A stretch of 64,000 nucleotides of DNA from Symbiodinium natans (GCA_905221605.1 CAJNDS010002255.1:251001-315000); one strand, 5' to 3'. Shown: positions 37,556-49,089, counted from the stretch's first letter. The notes: generated by a model not told the origin, from the sequence alone. Translations and numbers: made by a program.

Positions 37556-38793
37556 CTACGGGAAGCGCACCTCGAGAGCATCCTCAGGTGCTGCGGCGCA
37601 GCAAGCAAACAAGCTGGAGCCTGACTCCCTGGGACCATCAAAGTCTCCCCCGGACAACATCTGCCGGAACTCTTCGATGTCGATCTCCTTGTAGGGGATC
37701 CCTTCTTTCTGGAGCCAAGCCACCTCGCCCATCTGGGACCAGCCGAGGCCAGGGCCAGGCGTCTTTCCCTTCTCCTCCTTGCTTAACTCGATGTACTCCT
37801 TGTACTCTGGGAGAAGATGGACTGTTGGAGGCCATGGCTTCTTGCCCCGGCCTTTCTGGCCCTCTTTGAAGACAACGTAGATCTCGTGCTCACGGGCCCT
37901 CGCCGTTCGGACTTGCTCCTTCCACTTGCGGAACCACCGGCAGCCGAAGAAGGCTCGCTGCCCGTAGAGGTCATGGCAAGAGCACCGGGTGCAGTCAGCA
38001 GGCACCTCGTGCCTGCCAAAATTCTGGGCTCCCGGCTGGCATGAAAACGCATGCATACGCATGCTGTGCTGGCCCGCCTCGTGAGGCTTTCCCAGTCGTC
38101 GACATATGCACTGGGGCAACTTGCCACGGTCCGCGCTGACTTTCTTGTGGAAAGGCTGCCGCAGAACTTGGACGAAAGGATCGCTGAGCGAGCGAACCCC
38201 TTGAAGTCATCCACGGACCAGACCTCAAAGTCCCAGCCCTTTTTTTCGAGCCATCTGACCTCCCCTTCTTGGTGGCGCTTCAAGCGGACTTTCTGCACAT
38301 CGAGGGGCCCCTCGTCCTTCGTGATCTCCGCAGGTTTCAACGAGAACTTGGAGTACATGTTGTTTTCTTTTTGCATCGCGGACATTCTCCTTCCATAAAG
38401 AGAACCATTTGCATCCACAATCGTCACGTTCGCCGTACAACCACTCGCATGAACATGGCTCTGAATGATGTCCCCAAAAATCCTCGACGGGGATAGAGAA
38501 CAGCAACGCGCTGCTGAAAGCGCTACGCTCCTCGCTATAAGCATCGTCCTTCACCGTAGCATAAGTACCTTCAAAAAGTCTGTCGAACTCTTCTTGCAGA
38601 TCCTCCCCTCCGGGAAACTGACAATTGTGTCCACGTGTGGCCCTTCTTGTTCACTGACATAACCCGTCCACCAGCGCTCCACATCTGTTTCAACGGCTGT
38701 TTTAAAATCATGCGTCCCCCAGCGTTTCATGGCTGTCCAGAGCTTTTGCAAGCCACGTAAAGGACACTGGCCAGCCGAAATTTGCCCAGGCAA
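37556..38793 (-). pseudogene. gene with a duplicated Cys/Trp module, frame disrupted
   Basis: Two related modules lie in order on the minus strand. The upstream one (38554-38225) has SCEWLYGERDDCGCKWFSLW and continues WKENVRDAKRKQ; its second half is only in another frame (GEVRWLEKKGWDFEVWSVDD). The downstream one (38119-37556) is continuous: CSCHDLYGQRAFFGCRWF, WKEQVRTARAREHEIY, then MGEVAWLQKEGIPYKEIDIE. Aligning the copies shows one frame change inside the first module and a return to the original frame before the second. Either two compensating indels (decay) or tiny introns explain this. A further upstream piece at 38551-38793 (MKRWGTHDFKTAVETDVERW) may be the N-terminal part. Family not recognised. 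Confidence 0.5.
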
Positions 38794-39029
38794 AGCTGAA
38801 CTTCGTAGATTGAGGTACCGTTATCCGTTCATGATGCAATAGACATGCAGCACCATACGTACTATACACAAGGTGTACTGGCCATGCAGTTTACTTCACG
38901 AAACCCGAAACCCTAAACCCGAAGAGCCGCAAGCGCAAAAAGCAGCGCCGAGCTGCGGTTGCCCTCGCCGAGGGCCACACACTGACGTTCGCTGTGCTGC
39001 AAAGCAGGAAGGCTCCAGCCTGGGGGAGG

Positions 39030-39130
39030 TTTTGGGTTTAGGGTTGAGTGTTTGGGGTTTAGGGTTTAGGGTTTAGGGTTTAGGGTTTAGGGTTAGGGGT
39101 TAGGGCTTTAGGGTTTAGGGTTTTGGGTTT
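39030..39130 (+). repeat. TTTAGGG array, degenerate ends
   Basis: About 12 units with TTTTGGG variants. Confidence 0.85.
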
Positions 39131-39139
39131 TGTGTTGAG

Positions 39140-39300
39140 GATAGTTTTGGGACCTGACCATGCGGAGGCGCATTGGTAACTCTATGCACGACGGTTGAAA
39201 GGCCACAAAAGCAAAGCTCGCCGCATACATCTCAGCATCCTCCTCCACCACGATGCTGCCCTGCCTTGCACCGTCAAGAAGGGCATGCAAGACCATACGA
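39140..39300 (-). CDS. exon-like segment with GARQGSIVVEEDAEMYAASF
   Basis: The minus frame reads VLHALLDGARQGSIVVEEDA and then EMYAASFAFVAFQPSCIEL. Convincing coding composition. It follows the next exon-like piece in gene order with a frame change, as expected across an intron. Confidence 0.45.
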
Positions 39301-39304
39301 GCGC

Positions 39305-39445
39305 GCCTTTGCCCAAACTGGGGGCGCGCCTGCTTGCAAGAACGATGTCGAAGCTGACGTTGTCCGCGGTCTGGTTCTGGAAGTGCATCGCCAAGAGCGT
39401 GTCGCAGGGGTCTGTCCTGGGAGCCGACGCAGCGAAGCTTCGGAG
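39305..39445 (-). CDS. exon-like segment with CDTLLAMHFQNQTADNVSF
   Basis: The minus frame reads DPCDTLLAMHFQNQTADNVS and then FDIVLASRRAPSLGKGALV. Coding-like; likely the same gene as 39140-39300. Confidence 0.4.
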
Positions 39446-39529
39446 ACCTAGTCCAGACCCGATATTTCTGGATTTACAACGAACTTGACCCGACATTTTG
39501 GGTTTACTTTGAAGAGGTCGCACAATCAA

Positions 39530-40000
39530 CTGCCAACGTCTGGCCACAGGCCCGGCGGCTTGCACTCACCCCTCAAATCTGACTTCAGCGGACTTCGAGC
39601 CGGGTGCCGCGCAGCGAGGTGGGCAGCTGGTCGCACCGCCGCAAGCTGGACTGCCAAGAACGGAAAGATGTGCAGCACTTCACCACCCCTGCTTATGGGA
39701 TCCCGGACTGAAAAACGCATGCTGCCAATGGCCTGAAGCCGGCTTCCCTGCTTGACCACAAGGTCCTTGCGAAGACTCTCGACATGGGAGAATGGGGTGC
39801 CCACGGCGGAGACAGCATGGACCGCGCAGCTCTCGGATTCCAGCGGATCCCCCCCCAACAACCTGGGAACCCAAGCAGCCCCCAAACTATTTCTTGTTCC
39901 TGAGCCAACCCCCGTTTCCTTGGGTAAGGATCCTGAGCTATGAGAAACGGCTGCTTTGGAAACAACGACTAGATTACGGATGGTTTGGCTTCCCGCGTTG
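39530..40000 (-). CDS. long open exon-like segment, unknown protein
   Basis: A 166-codon minus frame whose middle looks coding (SHVESLRKDLVVKQGSRLQA, IGSMRFSVRDPISRGGEVL). Upstream part is less convincing. Not recognised. Confidence 0.35.
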
Positions 40001-40312
40001 ACCAGGCCATCAGCCACTCCCCCCATATGGAGGGGGTTCTCGGAGCCGCACCACTCGCGCCCTGGCCTATGAAGCCCTGAAAACCCTCAAAGCCGCCCTA
40101 AACCCGCCTGAACCCTCTACGCTCCCCAAAAGCCCAACTCCCAAACTCCCGAAAACAAACCCAACCCCTACACCCCGAAACCACCAAAACCCCCTAAAAC
40201 CCCCTAAACCCCCTAAACCCCCTAAACCTCTCTAAACCCACCCAAAAACCCCCCAAAAACCCAAGAAAAAAAACCCAAAACCCCCGGAACATCCCCAACC
40301 CTCCTGCTCCAC

Positions 40313-40387
40313 GAAGATGGAGGCCGCACGGAGGCGGCCGCTGCCCAGCATCACGCGCTGGGCCCGCAGGCTGAAGATGCCCTCCCC
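40313..40387 (-). CDS. exon: beta-helix-like repeat, 75 nt
   Basis: Exactly 25 phase-0 codons between a CAG acceptor (40388-40390) and a GT donor (GTGGAG). It encodes GEGIFSLRAQRVMLGSGRLR plus five residues: strand, GSG turn, strand. Same length and phase as exons at 36449-36523 and 31239-31313. Confidence 0.6.
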
Positions 40388-40419
40388 CTGGCCGAGCCTG
40401 GGCTCCAAAGGCGGGGGGG

Positions 40420-40565
40420 GGGCTTGGGTTTGGGGTTTAGGGTTTAGGGTTTAGAGCTTAGGGTTTGGGGTTGAAGGTTTGGGGTTTGGGGTTTAGAAAG
40501 TTGGGGCTTGGGGTTGAAGGTTTGGGGTTTGGGGTTTGGGGTTTAGGAGTTTCGGGCCTGGGGTT
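40420..40565 (+). repeat. degenerate TTTGGGG/TTTAGGG array
   Basis: Mixed telomere-like variants. 40065-40300 is a similarly degenerate CCCTAAA/CCCCAAA stretch on the other strand. Confidence 0.75.
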
Positions 40566-40899
40566 TGGTTTTTAGGAAGGGGGGGTTCAGATTCAAAAAG
40601 GGGTCTTGTGCGGCGATTTCTTTCGGCCTTGCGCAAGGCTTTGAGATTGAGGGTGCCTCACACCCTAAATCCGAACCCCTGAACCCCTATAAACCACAAA
40701 CAAAAAAGAGCACTCTGAATAGAGATGATTTCAGGGCCCAAGATGTACCGTATCGAGGCCAGAATCCAACTTTCAGCTGAACTGCTGTCTTGGCTCCCTT
40801 TTGATTTTTGTGTTTAGGGTTTAGGGCTTATAGGGTCTGGGGTTTGGGGTTTAGGTTTTTAGGATTTAGGCACAGGCGTACTTGTAGGGCTTCGTCTTC

Positions 40900-41297
40900 T
40901 TGGTGGGGGTGGACGAGGGGGAGAGTGAGTGGGTACGGTGCTCTCACATGTTCTTCTCATTTCTGGCATTCCTAGTGTCTGGTCTCGCTAAGTTACGACA
41001 GGAACGTGTCTCCCTGAATGAGCTTTTCTTCAACATCCCATACACCAAGCGACCAAAAGGGCTGAAGTGGACGCAAGCATCTGCTTTGAGAATGGGAGTC
41101 GGGTGTTGCGCTGGCAGATAGAGCTAGTTGTAGAACGTAGCTGGAATCACAGCTTGTGCAGAGCTGGGCTTGTTTTGCCACGCTGTGTTCCTGCGCTCTC
41201 CAATGCCCTGGACATGGTGCGGGTCCATCACCAACGACACCTGAACTCAAACCGCCCAGTGCTGCTCGAAGCGCACACAAGCGGTGGGGTGCAATAA
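40900..41297 (+). CDS. plus-strand coding candidate, two frames
   Basis: The plus frame 40900-41121 reads GLAKLRQERVSLNELFFNIP and then YTKRPKGLKW; the next plus frame to 41297 reads GSRVLRWQIELVVERSW and then VLLEAHTSGG. They overlap near 41070, so a frameshift or small intron would be needed. Minus frames are also open. Unrecognised. Confidence 0.25.
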
Positions 41298-41636
41298 TGG
41301 CGCGGGTCTGGCAGAACCACGCCCAGGACTGATTTTGAATCAATTAGTCGACCGACATGGTCGTCGCGAGAACATGGAACAGGCTTCCCAGCATTGAACA
41401 CGGCTGTATATACACTATGGACGCGCATGGACGTGGCACCGGATGTGTGCGTCATCAATCATGCGAGGTGGGTTTTCATGTGTTTAATAACTAGTATCCC
41501 CAACAGGGACACCCAAAAACACACATACACTCACTCACCAAAGCCTTAATACAACCTCATCTCATGCGAGGACATGCGACCTACATCGGACTGGGAAGCC
41601 TGAAGCCTCCGAAAAAAAAACCTTTTGATGGAATCG

Positions 41637-42266
41637 CTAGAGTTGTCTTTTCAGTTCGTTCAGAACCGCCTCTGCAATGAAAGAGCGCGTCGAGAAGCTG
41701 AACATCGCCACGAAATCAATCACGCTGTTAACGCTTCGCTTGCCATCCAACCATTTCAGGTTGAGGTCCGCTTCCAAGACGAAATCACCATCATCGTGCA
41801 CAAAAACCTTTGTGAAGCGCCTCTCCTTGTTCCACTTGTTCGCCAGCAACATGCGGCGTGCAGCCGTCATCTCCTTCGGAGGATCGAAGCCTGCTCGAAG
41901 CTTTAGCAGGTTTCTGTCCTCTGACTCGAGTAGAACCGTGATCCCCGCCTTGTTCCGATCATCAACATCAATTTCCACGCGCCAAACCATTACCTCGGAC
42001 TTGTCCTCACGAAGTTCGTATTCAAGTCCGAGGCGCCCTAACGCCTGCAAGACCAGGTCCGTATAGTTCACATCTCCTGCCTGGAGGGCCTCCAGTTCGC
42101 GCTGCAGCTCCTTTTCTTTCTCCACATCGGACATCAGGCCACCAAACAGCGACTCCAACTCAGACTCAAACCTGCCCAGGACTGCGCCAAAAGAGCTTTG
42201 AGGGTACCATGGTGGCAACAAAACCCACGCTCGCCATCCGGCGCACAATGCTACGATCCCCAACAC
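41637..42266 (-). CDS. YbjN-like domain protein, up to 209 aa
   Basis: The C-terminal half carries the YbjN-type signature: LANKWNKERRFTKVFVHDDG followed by DFVLEADLNLKWL at about residues 141-172, then a helical end (FIAEAVLNELKRQL). YbjN domains are mostly bacterial, with a fold related to type III secretion chaperones; their role is poorly known. The open frame starts at a GTG (42266); the first in-frame ATG is M45 (42134), and a stop lies just upstream of the GTG. So either a 165-residue protein starts at 42134, or an upstream exon provides the start; the hydrophobic stretch at 3-20 (GIVALCAGWRAWVLLPPW) might be part of a leader. Stop TAG 41637-41639. Apparently intron-free. Confidence 0.65.
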   Translation of the reverse strand: MLGIVALCAGWRAWVLLPPWYPQSSFGAVLGRFESELESLFGGLMSDVEKEKELQRELEALQAGDVNYTDLVLQALGRLGLEYELREDKSEVMVWRVEIDVDDRNKAGITVLLESEDRNLLKLRAGFDPPKEMTAARRMLLANKWNKERRFTKVFVHDDGDFVLEADLNLKWLDGKRSVNSVIDFVAMFSFSTRSFIAEAVLNELKRQL

Positions 42267-42747
42267 GCAACAAGAATCTCAAAGCCGGCATGAGAAACTC
42301 CCGCAACAATAAAGTGGCCCAAAAACATGAGCTCGGAGACGATCCAGCAGGCCTCAGTGATCCCTACCACCAGAACTCCACCTTCTCTCGAACTCCCAAG
42401 AGTGAAGCTACCAGGTTGAGAGCGTTAGGGTTCAGGGTTCAGCGTTTAGAGTTCAGGGTGTATTGTTTAGGGGACAGCCTGAATCCTAAAACCCTAAACC
42501 CCCAGCCTGGAGACGCTTGCTGGGGGAAGCCGAGGACGGGATTGGGCAGCCAAGCCTGCACGGCTCACTTTGTTTGAGTGGGTTTAGGGTTTGAGGCTTC
42601 GGCATTTTAGGCACGTCAAAACCCTTCCCCTGGCATCGCGTCTGCGTAGCATAAAGCAGGTACTCTCATCCCCTCCCCAACGCCCCCTGCACATTGTACC
42701 CCCACACCCCCACTCCCAGCCCCCGCTTGCCTCACCCCCCCCCTCTC

Positions 42748-42801
42748 CGGTTTGGACTGGGCGGGCCATGGCCGAGGCGGGTCGCGTAGCGTTAAGATTA
42801 T
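42748..42801. repeat. segment E terminal fragment, copy 3
   Basis: GGGCGGGCC...GGCCGAGGCGGGTCGCGTAG then CGTTAA, matching the ends of 18770-19318 and 45069-45545. Confidence 0.65.
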
Positions 42802-43016
42802 GTTGCATAATAGAGCCCAAAACCTAAACCCAAACATTGAATATGGGGGGGGAAGATTTCAGATTACGAGCATTGAAGACCTCAAGCCCCCTAGGCTGAA
42901 TCTCCTAAACCCCAAAAGCCCTGCAGTTCGGAAACCCCGAAAACCCCAAAAAAAAACAAAAAAACGACAACCAAAAAAACCCAAGCCCTGCTGTAGCACC
43001 CGCAGAGCCCACAACC

Positions 43017-43115
43017 CTAAACCCTCAACCCTAAACCCTAAACCCTAAACCCTAAACCCTAAACCCTAACCCTAAACCCTAACCCTAAACCCTAAACCCT
43101 AAACCCTAAACCTCC
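43017..43115 (-). repeat. CCCTAAA array
   Basis: About 13 units, with two shortened CCCTAA units. Confidence 0.95.
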
Positions 43116-43329
43116 CAAAACATCCCCAAACACAAACCCTAAACCTCCAAAAACATCCCTAAACCTCGTTGACTGCAGCGCCTCGGCATGTGCCGCCAGC
43201 CAACTTCGAGGGGAAGCCGAAGACCAGGCCGCAGGTCCTTTCAGAGGCTTTAGAGTTTAGAGATGTAGGGCCTTTGGGGTTCAGGGTTCAGGGTTTAGGG
43301 ATGTAGGGCCTTTGGAGTTTAGGGTTTAG

Positions 43330-43547
43330 GGATTAAGGATTAGGGTGGATGAACGAGATTCAGAAGACGTTAAGGGAAAAGGCACGCTGCGTCCAATAGC
43401 AGTCCTTGCGTAGGGAGCCATCAGGGCGCCAGCCACAGCCAGCAGCCATGACAAGGAGCGAGCAGCACGTGCGCGCGTCATGGCCAGAAAGGGTGCAGCG
43501 AGCTTAGCTTTCTCGTGCCGGCAGTGGCAGCAGAACTCCAAGCACAC
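43330..43547 (-). CDS. exon-like segment with a membrane-like helix
   Basis: The minus frame reads RAARSLSWLLAVAGALMAPY, preceded by a Cys/His-rich start. May be a signal or membrane exon. Unassigned. 43560-44560 holds degenerate repeats and only a very short exon-like piece (43920-43975, VAWLEATEEINAHQG). Confidence 0.3.
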
Positions 43548-44579
43548 ACAATCCGTGGAGCCTGAAGCTGTGAAAAAAACGCCCCTGCCTACCTCTCCCG
43601 TTGGGGGGGTAGAAACCCTAAACCCTAAACCCTAAGTGAAGATCTATCAGCACAGTGTTCGGGATGAGGACGGGTTTTGAGGGTCCAGCATTCAAAGCCC
43701 TACCCTGAAGCCCTGTCCTGAAAAAAAGAACCCCTAAATTTCAAAGCTCCCAAAGCCCTACTTAAAGTCCTAAACGCCCCACTTAAAACAAACAACCTAA
43801 AGCCCTATTTAAAAACTTAGAAGAACCGAAAAAGCACCTAAAGAACCTACTTCAAAACCTACAAAATCACCCACCCAAAGCACCTTTTAACCCTAAACCC
43901 TTTTGACCTTGGCGTCCCGGCGCCCCCTGGTGGGCATTGATCTCCTCGGTTGCCTCGAGCCACGCCACCTTTTGGGGTTTTGCGGGCTAAGGGTTTAGGA
44001 ATTCGGGGGTGTAGGGTTTCGGGTTTCGAGTTTAGGGTGTCCGGCTTAGGGTTCGGGATTTAGGGAGTGTTTAGGGGTTTGGGTCTGGCAAAGTTGGGAG
44101 CTGGGGCCCAGGTGTTCGGCTTCTGTTGGCGCTTCAGGGTTTTTTTTGGGGGTGTTGAGGACTTTAGGGCTGCTAGGTGTTCATTGGGGCGTTGGGGCTC
44201 TAGGGTTGTTTTGGGCTTTAGGGCTTTCGAGCTTGTAGGGCTTTAGGAGGTGCATCTGGTTGCCGGCAGGGGGGGAGAAAGCTTTTGGCTCTGCCGGGAA
44301 AGGTAAGACTCCAAAGCCAAAAACCCTAAAACCGTGTACCCTAAACCCTACACCCTAAACCCCGATATGACTGCGGCTCGAGAGCACCAGGGAACTGGCC
44401 CCGGAGGTCATCCCTGGTAAGCGTGCTACTGGTACACCGCACTTTTCCTGGGTTGTGAAGATGTTCTTATATTACTATCCCCCCTCAGCCTAAATCCAAA
44501 ACCCTTAACCCGAAACCCGAAATCAGAAAACCCTAAACCCTAAACCCTCAACCCTCAACCCTAAACCCTGAGCCCAGTG

Positions 44580-44660
44580 AGTTCTGGGCGGATGCGTCGA
44601 TGGCAGCATTCTGGCGGAGGGTGATGTGCTTGGGACCGAGGACGCGAAGCTCCCGGGCCT
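44580..44660 (-). CDS. exon-like beta-helix repeat
   Basis: The minus frame after an AG acceptor reads ARELRVLGPKHITLRQNAA and then IDASAQ, the strand-turn-strand pattern of the other repeat exons. A GC donor would fit after IDAS. Confidence 0.5.
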
Positions 44661-44669
44661 CCGTTGAAG

Positions 44670-44790
44670 AGCCAGGGTTTAGGGTTTAGGGTTTAGGGTC
44701 TAGGGTTTAAGGTTTAGGGTTTAGGGTTTAGGCTTTAGGCTTTAGGCTTTAGGCTTTAGGGTTTGGGCTGTAGGGCTGAGGGTTTAGCAC
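44670..44790 (+). repeat. TTTAGGG array with TTTAGGC variants
   Basis: About 14 units. Confidence 0.85.
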
Positions 44791-45068
44791 AGCGGCCTTT
44801 TGCGAGTTCCCCAAACTCCAAACCCCAAACCCCAACCCCAAAGCCCAAACCCTAAACCCGCAACCCTGAATCCCTGGCTATCGCGAAAATACAAACCCCA
44901 AAACGGACCCCACAATTACCAGACTCTTAGGGGAGTCCGCCGAGGCCTCGGGCCGAAGGTGTATAGGTAGTCAGAACAGGCACCCCCCTCCAAATCCTCC
45001 CCCCAGGCCCAAAGCCCTTTTTCGGATCCCTTTTTTGCCTCAAATGGGTACCCCCCCTAGGTGAGCAG

Positions 45069-45545
45069 GGTCCACAAGCGGATGGTTCGCCAGGACCAGA
45101 GGCAGTTGCAGCCCCCCACCCCCCCACCCCCCCCCCACACCCCCCCCCCTGCCCCCCCCCCCCCCCCACCCTCCCAGCCCCCCCACCCCCCCCCCCCCCC
45201 CCCCAACCCCCCCCGCCCCCTAAACCCCCCGCCCACCCCCCTCCCCCCCCTACCCCCACCCCCCTCCCCCCACCCCACCTTAAGGGGCCTGGCTCAACCA
45301 CTCCAAGCCGAACCCTAAACCCAAAAAAACCCTCAACCCCAAAGCGTGAACCTTGAGCCCTAAACTAACCCTCAACCCCAAACCCCAAACCATAAACCAT
45401 AAACCCGGAACCCTCAACCCTCAACCCTCAACCCTCAACCCAACCCTTATTGCTTGGGGTCCAGCGACTTGGGCGCAGCGGAATCACCATGCTCACGCGG
45501 ATGCGCTGGGCCGGGCCGAGGCGGGTCGCGTAGCGTTAAAATTAC
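45069..45545. repeat. dispersed duplicated segment E, copy 2
   Basis: Counterpart of 18770-19318, with a long C-rich tract at 45110-45270 in the same place and the same terminal GTCGCGTAGCGTTAAAATTA. The flanking sequences are unrelated. Confidence 0.75.
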
Positions 45546-45834
45546 ATGGTCCCTTAATATGGGAGGTAAAAAGGGGACCCCTTATGTACCCCTTAAAAAC
45601 TACTGTACACATTAAGGGCCCAAACATCGGAAACCCTCAAAGGAGGTTAGGGACCATACAAAGGGCCCATGTAACTACCCCCTAAACCCTAAACCCTAAA
45701 CCCTAAACCCCAGAAACCCAAAAACCCCAAAATCACACTGACAAAACAGCTGCGGGGCCCTAGGGCAGCAAGTGCCTGAATGATGGAAGAGAAGGCAAGC
45801 TCCAGGCCTGATGTAGGTAGCAAGGGTTTGGGAT

Positions 45835-45910
45835 TTAGGGTTTGGGGTTTAGGGTTTAGGGTTTAGGGTTTAGGGTTAGGGTTTAGGCTTTAGGCTTTAG
45901 GGTTTAGGGC
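45835..45910 (+). repeat. TTTAGGG array, short
   Basis: About nine units with TTTGGGG and TTTAGGC variants. 45910-47030 has no gene I can support. Confidence 0.85.
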
Positions 45911-47094
45911 AAAAGCCTCCAAAAGAGAAGGATGGATTCTGTCTCGCCGGTCGCAGAGGTCTTCTAAGGCTGCCACCGTCGTTGTCTCTGCTGAAATTCA
46001 AGAGAAGGGGCCTTGGCCAGCAACGCAGGGAAGGCAGGAATTTGGGGATTGGGGTTTAGGGATGGAAGCAACAAATGGGTTGTGAAGGAACATAAATATA
46101 AAGTTACCATAAGCAAGAGAAAACCGCTTCTTTACGTGTATTGTAACTTGATTTACTTCATATCTGATCTCCGTCTTACAGCGACTGGAAGGTTCGAGCA
46201 CTTGTATGCAGATTGGGGCTGCTGCCCAGTACTCAGGTGCCTGAGAGTGGAGCCAGTCTGATCAGAGAGCCTGGTGGGTGCCGAAGTGCGGCTTTAGGGT
46301 TTTGGGGGTGTAGGGTATCTAAGGGTTTGCGAACCCCAACGGCAAACCCGGACCCAAGGAAGTGGGAGGGGTCGATCGAGAGACCACGGCCCCTGTTTTG
46401 ATGCCCCCAAACTGCCTGAAAGACATATGTTGCAATAGAGACTTCCCCAGAAACTGACCACAGCTTATAAATTACAAGTAAACCCTCACAATTCAACCCT
46501 CACACGAGAGCAAGCGCGCTGGGCTGACAGGGCCAGCCCCGTAAGAGGCCAGGCCGCGTCTTGATCCGAAGGCACCACCAAGGCGTCGTTGACCTGCAAC
46601 CTGGCTTGATCCCCTTCAGTCTCCATCACAATCCTCAACGCCACCAAATGTGGGGGGGGAGGAGAAAAGTTAGGGGTTCAGGGTTTAGGGCTGCTGCCCC
46701 ACATGTCATAGGAGCGCAGTAAGACCATACGTGCAGCTTTTCGACTCTCCTGAGCTGAGGACGTAATGGGGGAGGGGAACGACGGCAGCGGTGTCGGCTG
46801 AGGTAGCTTAGCACCCGCCAGGTGCACGGCGTAGGAGTTGTCCACACGGACAGTGTACACCTCTAGACGGCTCGGCGGCGCAGCAATGCATGTAGTGAAA
46901 CTCGACAATCAGTCATAAGCTATGACTCATAGCACTAAAAACTATTGTCGGTAAGAACCGCGAGAACCAAAAAAACCATCACAATAGCGACAGCAATACT
47001 CATAGCAGCAATAGTGACATCAATCATCATTGGTGGGAATGATCATAACAACAAGGGTAGGAATATTCATAGTCGTGATGTGTAGTGATAATCA

Positions 47095-47235
47095 CCGCCG
47101 CAGCCGCAGCAGCAGCAGCAGCAGCAGCAGGAGGAGCAGCAGCAGCAGCAGGAGGAGCAGCAGGAGCAGCAGGAGGAGCAGCAGGAGCAGCAGGAGCAGC
47201 AGCAGGAGTAGCAGCAGCAGTAGCAGCAGCCATCG
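47095..47235. repeat. CAG/AGG trinucleotide repeat
   Basis: About 45 codon-length CAG, GAG and AGG units. Open frames over it (Ala/Pro on minus, Ser/Arg on plus) are artefacts. Confidence 0.95.
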
Positions 47236-47636
47236 TGGTCGTGGCGGGGGTGCAGGAGTGATAATCATGCGTTAGATGCGGAGTCCCATAAGGCCCCAGG
47301 CCGAGTTTTCGAGGTTCTGCTGCGCGGTGGCGGACTTGGCTTTCTTCCACCACCATCTCTGCCTCAGCGAGAAGATTATACAGAGAAATGCTTGAAGAAA
47401 CATGTGTGTAAATACATAGATACATAACTGAGTTCACATCGACACATATATATATATATATACATGCATGCATGCATACATGCATGCAGGCAAGAATTAA
47501 ACGTGCATGTGAGGTCTGAAAGCCTTCCAGCACAGCATGCAAACTGCAAACTCCCTCAGCCTCGAGGGCGCAGGCGCGGGAAAGCGACGCCGCTTGCCAG
47601 CTCCTTGCACAGAAGTGGGAGTTTACGAATATAATT

Positions 47637-47985
47637 AGGGAACCCCCAATGTAGATCCCGATCCCCCGGACCCCAAGAAGGTACCCCTAATTTGGGAAAC
47701 CCTCTCCGAGAGTTGAGGGTAGCCTTTCTGGGAGTTCACGTTAAGTCTACTCGCGGGACCCTTTTTTTTTCCCCTTACACGCCGGCCACCTGAAGCCGAA
47801 GCCCCGGCCTGGCGGCCCCACATGGAAGGTCCAGGTGCCGGCGGAGCCGCAGCGGCAGCCTTCGCCATCCATCTGGCCACAGCTGGCGAAACAATTCTGG
47901 TTGGTTCTGAGTAGGGAGTGCGGGGGAAGGAGGTGCCCTATGAAGTCCCTTAAAGGGTAGATCTAGGGGGAATGAGTCCCCTTTT
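47637..47985. mobile_element. probable MITE remnants, families B and D
   Basis: 47637-47700 has GACCCCAAGAAGGTACCCCT (family B, reversed). 47903-47985 begins GGTTCTGAGTAGGGAGTG (family D) but lacks a perfect right arm. Confidence 0.45.
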
Positions 47986-48039
47986 CTGATCCCTTAGAGG
48001 GTAGAAAGGCTCGCTACGTAGGTCTGGGCAAGGTCTGAC

Positions 48040-48260
48040 AGAAAGGATCTGTTCCTTCTTCTTCCAGAACGCAGCCGACACAAAACAATGCCGACTGGCG
48101 GTGCTTGTCATCAGTCAGGAGATACGTCAACCCAACCATAGAGAAGATGAGATGCCTGAGCTGCCAAACCTCCCACAGGCCTTCAGGGCTTCTCGGAAAC
48201 AGCCGCCGGCCACGATCACGTTGCGCGGCACGGAGCCCGAATGGACCTGTGCAGTTAAAG
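48040..48260 (-). CDS. exon-like segment with membrane helix
   Basis: The minus frame reads VWQLRHLIFSMVGLTYLLTD and then DKHRQSALFCVGCVLEEEG. Membrane-like and coding-like, unassigned. Confidence 0.4.
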
Positions 48261-48703
48261 CTGTCGGAATCCGACAGGCCTTCAAGCATTTTGGAAGCGC
48301 CCTCTTTCCGCACCCTCCTTCCTTAGCTCGGACGGATTCGCGGGAGTGTAACTATGGGATCAATGTCGCAGAGTCGTGTTTCAGCTGACTATCTGCATTG
48401 GAGGCGGGTGCCACGTAGGTAACTGTTTAACCCAAACGACATCAAGATACCGCAGCCATAGTAGAGGAACTCCAAAACTGGGTACCCTCACTTGGACGAA
48501 AAACCTGCAAGGCCGAGTTGAACGCACTTCATCGCGCATGGCAGGCTGGCATGTGCACGTCTAGTAGCCCCATTCAAAACTCCTAACTCCCAAGAACCTC
48601 TAGGTATAGAGGTTGCAGGTACGGTAAGGTGCCGCCTCAGTGAGGATTCGACCACCGCCTCCGCAGAGGCAGCGGCGGCAGCCTTTGACGGGACTGCATA
48701 AAG

Positions 48704-48794
48704 CTGGGTGGTTGTCAAGATTATGGTCTGTTATCATGCGGCACCTAATATTTAAGGTAAACCAAAAGGGATCGAAATTCTGACAACCACCCAG
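48704..48794. mobile_element. hairpin element, family F
   Basis: Perfect 14-bp inverted repeat CTGGGTGGTTGTCA (48704-48717) and TGACAACCACCCAG (48781-48794) around 63 bp of AT-rich sequence. Confidence 0.6.
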
Positions 48795-49089
48795 GTGGAG
48801 GTTGATAGCCCCTATCTTGAGATTCAGAAAAGCTGCTTTTCTGGAAGGCCTCCTCCACACTGCTGGAACCATCTTGCCATATTACTCATGATCTCAACAG
48901 GCACTGGTGGTAGCACATCTAGAATCTAGATGCTGGAGCAATGTGTAATTTAAGGCACGACTCGCACCACTGTTCTATGCCTCCCTAAACCCTAAACCCT
49001 AGACCCTAAACCCTAAACCCTAAACCCTAAAACCCTGAAACCCTGAACCTAAAACCTGAACCATCTTGCACCATCTTACCGGCTCTACT

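Noticed and set aside
44927-45301. Gly-rich open frames here and at 18606-18956
   Set aside because: They translate poly-C/poly-G tracts.
47027-47542. A 171-codon open frame rich in Ala and Pro
   Set aside because: Created by the CAG/AGG trinucleotide repeat at 47095-47235.
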